DNA of 64,000 nucleotides. It comes from Aureimonas altamirensis (GTDB taxonomy: Bacteria > Pseudomonadota > Alphaproteobacteria > Rhizobiales > Rhizobiaceae). The first letter of the stretch is position 1; each line of letters begins with the position of its first letter. Made by a program: the position numbers and the translations under genes. Shown piece after piece: positions 43,620 through 51,922 of this stretch. Below the pieces are notes generated by a model. That model had not been told where the DNA came from, made no database searches, and saw only the letters and a program-made list of their open reading frames with translations. The stretch lies in contig NZ_JAMQCO010000004.1 of the NCBI RefSeq assembly GCF_023702225.1, positions 304,384 through 368,383 of the forward strand, written 5' to 3'.

Positions 43620-44546
43620 TCAGTTGCGGACCTTGAGGGTGAACAGGCCCTGCGGCCGCACCATCAGGATGACGACGACGGTGAGCAGGGTGAGCACCTT
43701 GGCCATCGAGCCCGACAGGAAGAACTCCATGGTCGACTGGGCCTGCGAGATGGCAAAGGCGGAGGCGAGCGTGCCGATCAGGCTGGCCGCGCCGCCGAAG
43801 ACGACGACCAGGAACGTGTCCACGATGTAGAGCTGGCCGGCGCTCGGCCCGGTGGATCCGATCATGGTGAAGGCGCTGCCGGCGATGCCGGCGATGCCGC
43901 AGCCGAGCCCGAACGTCAGCCGGTCGACCTTCTCCGTATCGATGCCGACGGCGCCGGCCATGGGCCGGTTCTGCACCACGGCCCGCACCCGCGCGCCGAA
44001 CCTGGAGCGGTACATCAGCAACCAGACGGCCAGCGTGATCGTCAGCGTGATGCCCATGACGATGAGGCCGTTGATGGGCACCTCGACCATGTCGGTCAGC
44101 GCCAGCGAGCCCATCATCCAGTCAGGCAGCGTCACGCCCACTTCGCGCGCGCCGAAGATGCTGCGGAAGGCCTGCTGCATGATGAGGGACAAGCCCCAGG
44201 TGGCCAGCAGCGTATCCAGCGGCCGGCGGTAGAGAAAGCGGATCAGTCCCCACTCCACCGCCATGCCGGCAGCGCCGCTGACGATGAAGGCGAGGCCCAT
44301 GGATATGAAGAAGGTGATGGGCATCAGCGCCGGCGCATGCGCCTGCGCGAGCGTCGAGACGAGGTAGGTCACATAGGCGCCGAGGATCATGAACTCGCCA
44401 TGCGCCATGTTGATGACGCCCATCTGCCCGAAGATGATCGCCAGCCCCAGCGCCATCAGCACGAGGACGGAGAACAGCGTCAGCCCGGCAAACCCCTGCA
44501 TGGCGAAGATGGAAGAAAGCTCGCTCCAGCTATAGTCGGCGAACAT
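43620..44546 (-). CDS. urtB: Urea/short-amide ABC permease UrtB
   Basis: 308 residues, LivH-type permease: GLAIIFGQMGVINMAHGEFMILGAY in pieces (about 34-58), LLATWGLSLIMQQAFR, FGARVRAVVQNRPMAGAVGIDTEKVDR in pieces, VFGGAASLIGTLASAF. It is the compact form without the long N-terminal extension found in some UrtB proteins. The urtB-urtC gap is only 8 bp. Confidence 0.92.
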   Translation of the reverse strand: MFADYSWSELSSIFAMQGFAGLTLFSVLVLMALGLAIIFGQMGVINMAHGEFMILGAYVTYLVSTLAQAHAPALMPITFFISMGLAFIVSGAAGMAVEWGLIRFLYRRPLDTLLATWGLSLIMQQAFRSIFGAREVGVTLPDWMMGSLALTDMVEVPINGLIVMGITLTITLAVWLLMYRSRFGARVRAVVQNRPMAGAVGIDTEKVDRLTFGLGCGIAGIAGSAFTMIGSTGPSAGQLYIVDTFLVVVFGGAASLIGTLASAFAISQAQSTMEFFLSGSMAKVLTLLTVVVILMVRPQGLFTLKVRN

Positions 44547-44619
44547 CGGTCGGCTCCCGTCGCGTTATCCGGCGTTGAGAAAGGAGTGCAGCCGGCCCAT
44601 GCCGGCCGCGCGGGAACGC

Positions 44620-45885
44620 TTATTGGTAGCCCTCGGGAAAGGGGTTCGGCTCCATCAGGTCGGTCGTCTCGTAGACGATGTCGTACTGTCCGTCCGGCAT
44701 CGCGTGGCCGATGCGCGTCTTGGACCAGAGGTGATGGTTCTCGTGGATCTTCACGTAGCCTTCCGGCGCCGTGTCCAATTCGATGCCGGGGCTGGCCGCG
44801 CGCACCTTGTCGATATCGAAACTGCCGGCCTTCTCCACCGCCGCCTTCCACAGCCAAGGGCCGAGATAGGCGGCCTGCGTCACGTCGCCGACGACCATGT
44901 CCGCGCCATAGGCCTCCTTGAACTTGTCGACGAAGTTCTTGTTGTTCTCGTTGTCGATGCTCTGGAAGTATTTCATCGCCGCATAGGCGCCGTTTATGTT
45001 TTCGCCGCCGATGCCCCGGATCTCGTCCTCGGTCACCGAAATGGTCAGCAGCAGCGGCTTCTCCTTGGTCATGTCGATGCCGGCAGCCTTGAGCTGCTTG
45101 TAGAACGCGACGTTGGAGCCGCCGACGACGATGGCGTAGATGACGTCGGGCTTGCGCAGCTTGATCTTGTTGATCACCGAATTGAACTGCGTATGGCCGA
45201 GCGGGTAATATTCCTCGCCCACCACCTCGAGGCCCAGCTTCTCGATGTGCTTGCGGGCGATCTTGTTGGACGTGCGCGGCCAGATATAGTCGGAACCGAG
45301 CAGATAGAAGGTCTTGGCGCCCTTCTCCTTCGTCACCCAGTCGATGCCCGCCAGGATCTGCTGCGTGGCTTCCTGCCCGGTGTAGATGACGTTCGGGCTC
45401 TGCTCCAGCCCTTCGTAGAAGGTCGGATAATAGAGCATTCCGTTATACTGCTCGAAAACCGGCAGCACCGCCTTGCGGGAGGCCGACGTCCAGCAGCCGA
45501 AAACGGCCGCCGTCTTGTCTTCCACCAGGAGCTTGCGCGCCTTCTCGGCAAAGGTCGGCCAATCCGACGCTCCATCTTCCTGGATCACCTCGATCTTGCG
45601 GCCGAGGACGCCGCCCGCGGCGTTGATCTCGTCGATGGCCAGCTTCTCGGCCTGTACAGATCCGGTTTCGCTGATGGCCATCGTGCCCGATACCGAGTGC
45701 AGGATACCGACCTTGACGGTATCGTCGGTGACGGCGAGCCCGGTCGTGTTCACTTCGGACGTCGGCGGCCCCGCCGCGAAGGCGGCGGACGGCAGTGCGG
45801 CCATCATCGCCAGGGCGGCTGCCCCGAACATCAGGCGTCGGCGCGTGACGGACGGCGAGGCCGTCCCCTTGTTCCGTTCAGTCAT
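44620..45885 (-). CDS. urtA: Urea/short-amide-binding protein UrtA, Tat-exported
   Basis: 421 residues. A twin-arginine signal (SVTRRRLMFGAAALAMMA, about 12-29) is followed by the UrtA pattern: VKVGILHSVSGTMAISETGSVQAEKLAIDEINAAGG in pieces, FGCWTSASRKAVLPVFEQ, LYYPTFYEGLEQSPNVIYTG in pieces, FYLLGSDYIWPRTSNKI. It binds urea or short amides in the periplasm. First gene of the operon urtABCDE-fmdAB and divergent from the permease-kinase fusion. The ATG at 45885 is chosen because it gives the intact Tat signal. Confidence 0.92.
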   Translation of the reverse strand: MTERNKGTASPSVTRRRLMFGAAALAMMAALPSAAFAAGPPTSEVNTTGLAVTDDTVKVGILHSVSGTMAISETGSVQAEKLAIDEINAAGGVLGRKIEVIQEDGASDWPTFAEKARKLLVEDKTAAVFGCWTSASRKAVLPVFEQYNGMLYYPTFYEGLEQSPNVIYTGQEATQQILAGIDWVTKEKGAKTFYLLGSDYIWPRTSNKIARKHIEKLGLEVVGEEYYPLGHTQFNSVINKIKLRKPDVIYAIVVGGSNVAFYKQLKAAGIDMTKEKPLLLTISVTEDEIRGIGGENINGAYAAMKYFQSIDNENNKNFVDKFKEAYGADMVVGDVTQAAYLGPWLWKAAVEKAGSFDIDKVRAASPGIELDTAPEGYVKIHENHHLWSKTRIGHAMPDGQYDIVYETTDLMEPNPFPEGYQ

Positions 45886-45979
45886 TGGTGAAGCCCCGTC
45901 TCTTGAGAGATGCAGCCGCCTGAGGGTTGATCCGGTCGGGCCGCTCTTGATCACGGGTCGAAGCGTTGCCCGGATCGCT

Positions 45980-46018
45980 GCGCTGCAAAATACGTGAAAT
46001 TGCGTATTCCCGCAGCGC
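45980..46018. repeat. Nested inverted repeat in the urtA/sensor-kinase divergent region
   Basis: Outer arms GCGCTGC (45980-45986) and GCAGCGC (46012-46018) enclose inner arms AATACG (45989-45994) and CGTATT (46003-46008) around an 8-base AT-rich centre. It sits in the middle of the 247-bp region between divergent genes. It could be the operator of the LuxR-type regulator downstream or a leader hairpin of urtA. Confidence 0.5.
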
Positions 46019-46132
46019 GGCCCTGTGGCATGATCCATGCCGACAGTTTGAACCCAATTCCCTTTCCCGCACGCGTCGGCGCGCCCGGCGCGACATCCTT
46101 GACCGGCATTTTCCGCCCCGTCCGGAACGCAG

Positions 46133-49100
46133 ATGACAGCACCCCAGCGCATCGTCCGGAATCGTCGCAGCTACAACCAGTGGGTTGCGAACGAGATGCT
46201 CGAAGACTACGCGCTCCGCTTCACCGCGAAGCGGGGGCGCCGCTGGTCGCCGCTGCAACTCGCCATGACGGCGTGCGGCGGCATCTCGTTCCTGGCGCTG
46301 GAGGCCATCGGCGGGGCGATCACACTGCATTTCGGCTTCTGGGCGGCGCTGGCCGCCACGCTGACGGTGTCCACCCTCATCTTTTGCGCAAGCCTGCCCA
46401 TCACCTATTATGCCGCCCGCTACGGCATCGACATGGACCTCCTGACGCGCGGCGCGGGGTTCGGCTATCTCGGATCCACCGTCACCTCGCTCATCTATGC
46501 CTCCTTCACCTTCATCTTCTTCGCCATCGAGGCGGCCATCATGGCCATGGCGCTGGAGATGATGACGGGCCTGCCGCTCTGGGCCGGCTACATCGTCTGC
46601 GCCGTCGCGGTGATCCTCATCGTCGCGCATGGGATGAACATGATCAGCCGGTTCCAGATCGTCACCCAGCCGCTCTGGCTGGCGCTCAACCTCGCGCCCT
46701 TCCTGTTCCTCGCCATCGCGGCGCCGATCGGCCTCGGCGACTGGACGGCCTACTCCGGCACAATCGGCTCCGATGCCTCTCCGATCGCCATGTTCGGGGC
46801 GGCATCCGCCATCCTGTTCGCGCTGACGGCGCAGATCGGAGAGCAGGTAGACTATCTTCGCTTCATGCCCGAGCGGGAACCGAAGGGGCGCAACATCGGC
46901 TGGTGGGCGGCGTTGCTGGCGGGCGGCCCCGGCTGGATCGTCATCGGCGCCGTCAAGATACTGGCAGGCTCTTTCCTTGCAGTGCTTGCCGTCTCCCATG
47001 GCCTGGCGCCGGCGGACGCGAAGCACCCGACCGAAATGTACCGCGTGGCCTATGGAACCATGTTCGACAATCCGGCCATCGTCATAGCGGTCACCGGCAT
47101 CTTCGTGGTGGTGGCGCAGATGAAGATCAACGTCACCAACGCCTATGCCGGCTCCATCGCCTGGTCCAACTTCTTCTCCCGGCTCACGCACCACCATCCG
47201 GGCCGGGTCGTCTGGCTGGTCTTCAACGTGGCGATCGCGCTCCTCCTGATGGAGATGGGCGTTCTGCAGGCGCTGGAGCAGATCCTAGGCCTCTATGCCA
47301 TCGTGGCGGTATCATGGGTCTTCGCGCTGACGGCGGACCTCGTCGTCAACAAGCCGCTCGGCCTGTCGCCCAAGCCCATCGAGTTCAAGCGCGCGCATCT
47401 CTACGACATCAACCCCGTCGGGTTCGGGGCCATGGGCGCCGGCATCCTGGCCTCGACGCTCGCCTATCTCGGCCTGTTCGGCCAGACGCTGGCGGCGCTG
47501 CATGTCTACGTCGCGATGGTCACGGCCTTTGCCGTTTCGCCGCTCATCGCATGGGCGACGGGAGGGCGCACCTATATCGCGCGCGCACCGACGGATAGCT
47601 GGAACGGCGCGCAATCCTTACGCTGTTGCGTGTGCGAAAACAGTTTCGAGCCGGAGGACATGGCGACCTCCCCGGCCTATTCGGGGGCCATCTGCTCTCT
47701 CTGCTGCACGCTGGATGCCCGCTGCCGGGACCTGTGCAAAACGGACAGCCGCCTACGCGAGCAGATCGTCTCCTTCCTGCGGACGCATTCGCGGCAACTG
47801 GCTGCCTTCGCCGATTCTCCGCGCGGGCATTACCTTGCCGTCTTCGCCACCATGATGACGCTGACCGGCGGCATCCTCGCCCTCATCGCCTTCCAGGCCG
47901 CACTGGACCGCCCGGAGGAAACCGACGCCATCACCGGCTTTGCCCTGCGCGTCTTCGTGGTTTTCGCCATCGTCGAAGGCATCGTCTCGTGGCTGTTCGT
48001 GCTGGCCCATCACAGCCGGCGCGTCGCGCAGGAGGAGACCAGCCGGCAGACCCGGGCGCTGACGCGCGAAATCGCGGCGCATCGCCAGACGGATATCGAG
48101 TTGCAGGCCGCCAAGGAGAAGGCCGAGGCCGCCAGCCTCGCCAAGACCCGGTTCCTGTTCGGAATGAGCCACGAGCTGCGTACGCCGCTGAATTCCATTC
48201 TCGGCTTCGCGCAGTTGATGGAGCAGGATACGACGCTGCCGGCCCGCCGCCGCGAAGGCGTGAAGGTGATCCGCCGCAGCGGCGAGCATCTTGCCGGGCT
48301 CATCGACGGGCTGTTGGATATCTCCCGCATCGAGGCCGGAAAACTGCAGGTCTACCGCGACCCGATCTCGCTGACGGCCCTCTTGGGCGAGTTGGAGGAA
48401 ATGTTCCGCATGCAGGCCGCAAATGCCGGGCTGGAATTCATGTTCGTCCGCGAGGGCGCGGTGCCCAACCATGTGCGCGGCGACGAAAAGCGGCTGCGCC
48501 AGATCCTGATCAACCTTCTGTCCAATGCCTGCAAGTTCACGCGTGAGGGGACGGTGATCCTTCGGGTGCGCTATCGCAGCCAGACGGCGGAGTTCACCGT
48601 CATCGACACCGGTCCGGGTATTCCGGCAGGCGATCTGGAGCGTATCTTCGAACCCTTCGAGCGCGGCGACCACGGTGCGCCCGGCTCGGGTATCGGCCTG
48701 ACGATCACCAAGCTCCTGGTGGAAATCCTTGGCGGTGAGTTGAAGGTAGAAAGCCGCCTCGGCATCGGCAGCAGTTTCACGGTGCGGCTGATGCTGTCCA
48801 GCGATACGGCGCCCCGGATGACGGACAGCCTGTCGGGGCATCCGACAGGCTATCTCGGCAAAAGGCGCACGATCCTGGCGGTCGACGACGAACCGGCGCA
48901 CCGGCAATTGCTGGAAGAGATACTGCGCCCGCTCGGCTTCACCCTCTTTACGGTGGACAGCGGCGCGGCCTGCCTCCAGATGGCCGGGCTCATCGAGCCC
49001 GACCTGTTCATACTGGACGTCAACATGCCGGGGATGGACGGTTGGGAACTGTCGCGCAGGCTGCGCAGGCAGGGCAACACGGCCAAGCTCATCATGCTTT

Positions 49101-49498
49101 CGGCGGACAGGCGTCCGGCCAACCCAGATGGCCGGCTGTGCGACGAATGGGTTTCCAAGCCCCTGTCCCTGCAAACGCTTCTCTCCTCGATCGAACGTCT
49201 GCTTCGGCTGGAGTGGATACGCGAAGCCGCGTTGCCGGCACCACCCTCCGTGCTGAACAGCCCATTGGAACCGACCGAAATTCCCGGCAGGCAAGCGCGC
49301 GCGCAACTTGCCGACGCGCTGCGGATCGGCCACGCAAGAGGCGCCCATGTCCAACTCGATGCCATCGCCCTCGCCCATCCCCGCACAGAGCGCTTCGTCG
49401 CGCAGGTCCGAGCCCGCCTCGAACTGTACGATCTCGATGCCTGCCTTGCACTCGTCGAGGCCGCCGAAGATCTCGATGCAAGCCGCGCCGATGCCTGA
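46133..49498 (+). CDS. NCS1-type permease fused to a hybrid sensor histidine kinase
   Basis: 1121 residues. (1) Residues about 1-490 are an NCS1-like (nucleobase/allantoin) permease with about twelve membrane segments, starting RIVRNRRSYNQWVANEML. (2) A Cys-rich stretch at about 496-537 (RCCVCENSFEP, ICSLCCTLDARCRDLC) resembles a metal site. (3) Two more membrane segments at about 562-625 and a coiled coil. (4) DHp domain with H679 in GMSHELRTPLNSIL, ATPase domain with N-box LINLLSNACKF, DTGPGIP and GSGIGLTITK. (5) Receiver domain with DDEPAH and D962 in FILDVNMPGMDG. (6) A C-terminal helical region. It is divergent from urtA and coupled to a LuxR-type regulator, so it probably senses urea, amide or a related compound. 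Confidence 0.88.
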   Translation: MTAPQRIVRNRRSYNQWVANEMLEDYALRFTAKRGRRWSPLQLAMTACGGISFLALEAIGGAITLHFGFWAALAATLTVSTLIFCASLPITYYAARYGIDMDLLTRGAGFGYLGSTVTSLIYASFTFIFFAIEAAIMAMALEMMTGLPLWAGYIVCAVAVILIVAHGMNMISRFQIVTQPLWLALNLAPFLFLAIAAPIGLGDWTAYSGTIGSDASPIAMFGAASAILFALTAQIGEQVDYLRFMPEREPKGRNIGWWAALLAGGPGWIVIGAVKILAGSFLAVLAVSHGLAPADAKHPTEMYRVAYGTMFDNPAIVIAVTGIFVVVAQMKINVTNAYAGSIAWSNFFSRLTHHHPGRVVWLVFNVAIALLLMEMGVLQALEQILGLYAIVAVSWVFALTADLVVNKPLGLSPKPIEFKRAHLYDINPVGFGAMGAGILASTLAYLGLFGQTLAALHVYVAMVTAFAVSPLIAWATGGRTYIARAPTDSWNGAQSLRCCVCENSFEPEDMATSPAYSGAICSLCCTLDARCRDLCKTDSRLREQIVSFLRTHSRQLAAFADSPRGHYLAVFATMMTLTGGILALIAFQAALDRPEETDAITGFALRVFVVFAIVEGIVSWLFVLAHHSRRVAQEETSRQTRALTREIAAHRQTDIELQAAKEKAEAASLAKTRFLFGMSHELRTPLNSILGFAQLMEQDTTLPARRREGVKVIRRSGEHLAGLIDGLLDISRIEAGKLQVYRDPISLTALLGELEEMFRMQAANAGLEFMFVREGAVPNHVRGDEKRLRQILINLLSNACKFTREGTVILRVRYRSQTAEFTVIDTGPGIPAGDLERIFEPFERGDHGAPGSGIGLTITKLLVEILGGELKVESRLGIGSSFTVRLMLSSDTAPRMTDSLSGHPTGYLGKRRTILAVDDEPAHRQLLEEILRPLGFTLFTVDSGAACLQMAGLIEPDLFILDVNMPGMDGWELSRRLRRQGNTAKLIMLSADRRPANPDGRLCDEWVSKPLSLQTLLSSIERLLRLEWIREAALPAPPSVLNSPLEPTEIPGRQARAQLADALRIGHARGAHVQLDAIALAHPRTERFVAQVRARLELYDLDACLALVEAAEDLDASRADA

Positions 49499-50339
49499 CC
49501 TTTCGCGCATTACCGTGCTGGTGGTCGACGACTCCCCGGACAGCCTCGCCGTGCTGACCGAGACGCTGGAGCGCGAGGGTGCCGACGTCCTCGTGGCGCG
49601 GTCCGGCGATGCGGCCCTCGGCATCGTCGCTCGCGTCAAGCCCGACATCGTCCTGCTGGACGCGCTGATGCCGGGCCGTGACGGCTTCGAGACGTGCCGT
49701 GCCCTGAAGGCAGACGAAAGCTCCGCCGGCATCCCGGTCATCTTCATGACCGGTCTCGACGAGACGGAGCATATCGTTCGGGCCTTTTCCGTCGGCGGCG
49801 TGGACTATGTGACCAAGCCTTTCGCCGTTGCCGAAGTGATCGCGCGGATCGAGGTCCATGGGCGCAACGCCAGCCGGTCGCGCCTCGTGCAGCGCGCGCT
49901 GGAAACCAGCGGACGCCATCTGGTGGCGACCGACGCGCAGGGCCGCGTCTCGTGGGTATCGGCCGAAGCGCGCGCCGCACTGCAGGGCGGCGCAAGGCTG
50001 CACGACGACCCGCGCACCATCAGCCCGGGGGAAACCATCGAGGCGGCAGGGCAGACGCTGCGCCTTCTCGGCGCATGCGGCCCGTCCGAATACCTGTTCG
50101 AACTGCTGGACAAGGCGAGCGCGCAGACGCCGGAAGATGTGCTCAAGCAGGGCTTCGGGCTGACCACCCGCGAGGCGGAGGTGCTGATCTGGCTCGTGCG
50201 GGGCAAGTCGAACCGCGACATCGCCACCATTCTCAGCCTGTCTCCCCGTACGGTCGACAAGCATCTGGAAACGGTCTTCCGCAAGCTCGGTGTCGAAAAC
50301 CGGACATCGGCGGTGGCGCTGGCGGTGGCGAAGATCTAG
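49491..50339 (+). CDS. Response regulator with LuxR-type DNA-binding domain
   Basis: 282 residues. Receiver domain: DD13-14, phospho-acceptor D57 in VLLDALMPGRDG, Thr in FMTGL, Lys in VTKPF. A linker of about 90 residues is followed by the LuxR helix-turn-helix (LTTREAEVLIWLVRGKSNRDIA in pieces, then SPRTVDKHLETVFRKLGVENRTSA in pieces). The ATG at 49491 overlaps the end of the permease-kinase gene by 8 bp; an ATG at 49476 is possible. It is the evident partner of that kinase and may activate urtABCDE-fmdAB. Confidence 0.88.
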   Translation: MPDLSRITVLVVDDSPDSLAVLTETLEREGADVLVARSGDAALGIVARVKPDIVLLDALMPGRDGFETCRALKADESSAGIPVIFMTGLDETEHIVRAFSVGGVDYVTKPFAVAEVIARIEVHGRNASRSRLVQRALETSGRHLVATDAQGRVSWVSAEARAALQGGARLHDDPRTISPGETIEAAGQTLRLLGACGPSEYLFELLDKASAQTPEDVLKQGFGLTTREAEVLIWLVRGKSNRDIATILSLSPRTVDKHLETVFRKLGVENRTSAVALAVAKI

Positions 50340-50701
50340 CCCGGCTTCTGCTCGTCGAAGCTGCGGCGGGCCGCTTCGACCGCGTCGAGATTGGCGATCA
50401 TCCAGCCGTAGAGTGCCTTGAAGGGCACCTGAAGCGAACGGCCGAGAGGGGTGATGGAATATTCCACGCCCACCGGCGAAACCGGGATGACGCGCCGCGA
50501 TACGAGCCCGTTGCGCTCCAGCCGTCGCAAGCATTGCGTCAGCGCCTTCTGCGTCACGCCCTCCAGGTGCCGCCTGATGCCGTTGAAGCGCATGGGGCCG
50601 GCATCCAGCACCGTCAGCACCATGACCGACCATTTGTCCGCCACCTGGTCGAACAGAAGGCGGCTTGGACAGTCGACGTGGAAGTGTTCGCAATCGGGCA
50701 T
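50336..50701 (-). CDS. HxlR-family transcriptional regulator
   Basis: 121 residues, winged helix: DKWSVMVLTVLDAGPMRFNGIRRHLEGVTQKALTQCLRRLERNGLVSR in pieces (about 23-70) and the wing VGVEYSITPLGRSL. N-terminal Cys residues (C4, C11) could sense redox or electrophiles as in some HxlR/QorR proteins. It faces the Old Yellow Enzyme gene, its likely target. Its end overlaps the LuxR-type gene by 4 bp. Confidence 0.87.
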   Translation of the reverse strand: MPDCEHFHVDCPSRLLFDQVADKWSVMVLTVLDAGPMRFNGIRRHLEGVTQKALTQCLRRLERNGLVSRRVIPVSPVGVEYSITPLGRSLQVPFKALYGWMIANLDAVEAARRSFDEQKPG

Positions 50702-50714
50702 CGGTTTCCTTCGG

Positions 50715-50769
50715 TATACCTGAGCGACTTGCAGTGCCTTATTGACCTCAGGTTTACAACATATACCTA
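50715..50769. promoter_or_regulatory. hxlR/OYE divergent operator-promoter
   Basis: TATACCT occurs at 50715-50721 and 50762-50768; CCTGAG (50719-50724) and CTCAGG (50747-50752) form an inverted pair. On the plus strand TTGACC (50742-50747), 16 bp, TACCTA (50764-50769) is a possible promoter for the flavoenzyme gene, overlapped by these repeats. Confidence 0.5.
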
Positions 50770-50800
50770 GTGGGCTCCCATATCAACGGAGCTCCTATCC

Positions 50801-51922
50801 ATGCCGGACCTATCGACGGACATCCTGTTTCGCCCATTTCGGATCGGGAGCCTGGAATTACCCAATCGCATCGTCATGGCGCCGATGACGCGCACCTTCA
50901 CGAAGCAGGGGATTCCGGGCCCGGAAAACGCGGCTTACTATCGGCGACGGGCCGAAGGCGGGGTCGGGCTGATCCTGTCTGAAGGCACCGTGATCGACAG
51001 GCCGGCCTCTCGAAACCATCCTGGCATACCCTTCTTCCATGGCCGGGAGGCACTGGCAGGCTGGAAGGGCGTTATCGATTCCGTCCACGCGGCCGGCGGA
51101 CGGATGGGGCCGCAGCTCTGGCACACGGGCGCGGTCAAGAGCATCCTCGGTGACTGGCAGGCCGACGCCCCGGTCGAAAGCCCGTCCGGCCTGGACGCGC
51201 CCGGCGTGCAACGCGGCGTGGCGATGAGCGAGGAAGCCATCGCCGACACGATCGCCGCCTTCGCTTCCGCCGCCGCAAGCGCCAAGGCGCTCGGCTTCGA
51301 CACGGTCGAGCTGCATGGCGCACACGGATATCTCATAGACCAGTTCTTCTGGTCCGGCACCAACGAGCGCACCGACCGGTTCGGCGGGGCGACCATCCGC
51401 GAACGCGCGCAATTCGCCGCCGAGGTGGTGAAGGCGGTGCGCCTTGCCGTCGGCGACGGTTTTCCGGTCATCTTGCGCGTCAGCCAATGGAAACAGCAGG
51501 ACTACGCTGCCCGCATCGCCGAAACGCCGGACGGCCTTGCCGATTGGCTGCAGCCGCTGGTGGAAGCCGGCGCCGATATCCTGCACTGCTCGCAACGCCG
51601 GTTCTGGGAGCCGGAGTTTCCGGACATCGACGGCGCCGAAGGGCTGAACTTCGCGGGTTGGGCGAAGAAGCTTACAGGCGCCCCCACGATCAGCGTCGGC
51701 TCGGTCGGCCTGAAGGGCGATTTCCTTGCGGCGTTCCAGGGACAGGGAGCGACGACATCCGGACTGGACGGACTCATCGAGCGGATGGAGCGCGATGAAT
51801 TCGACCTCGTCGCCGTCGGGCGCGTGCTGCTGAGCGATCCGGACTGGGTCGCCAAGGTAAGGCAGGGCGACGCCGACGGATTGAAGGGCTTCGACCCGGC
51901 GGCCCTGACCGAACTGGCCTAG
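50801..51922 (+). CDS. Old Yellow Enzyme family NADH:flavin oxidoreductase
   Basis: 373 residues, TIM barrel with FMN. Visible: [22 protein letters not shown] in pieces at the start, PQLWHTG (about 105-111), [31 protein letters not shown] in pieces (about 166-195), and [10 protein letters not shown] at the end. It reduces activated C=C bonds or similar electrophiles with NAD(P)H. A redox-type HxlR regulator divergent to it suggests a detoxification role. GGAG lies upstream of the ATG. Confidence 0.9.
   Translation: MPDLSTDILFRPFRIGSLELPNRIVMAPMTRTFTKQGIPGPENAAYYRRRAEGGVGLILSEGTVIDRPASRNHPGIPFFHGREALAGWKGVIDSVHAAGGRMGPQLWHTGAVKSILGDWQADAPVESPSGLDAPGVQRGVAMSEEAIADTIAAFASAAASAKALGFDTVELHGAHGYLIDQFFWSGTNERTDRFGGATIRERAQFAAEVVKAVRLAVGDGFPVILRVSQWKQQDYAARIAETPDGLADWLQPLVEAGADILHCSQRRFWEPEFPDIDGAEGLNFAGWAKKLTGAPTISVGSVGLKGDFLAAFQGQGATTSGLDGLIERMERDEFDLVAVGRVLLSDPDWVAKVRQGDADGLKGFDPAALTELA

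Noticed and set aside
41479..43830. A 783-codon open frame on the plus strand opposite urtB-urtE
   Set aside because: Antisense to four conserved Urt genes and composed of repetitive charged residues.
45886..46132. Possible guanidine (ykkC-type) riboswitch before urtA, since Urt-like transporters can be guanidine-linked
   Set aside because: The conserved motif series of that RNA was not found on either strand; only the nested inverted repeat is present.
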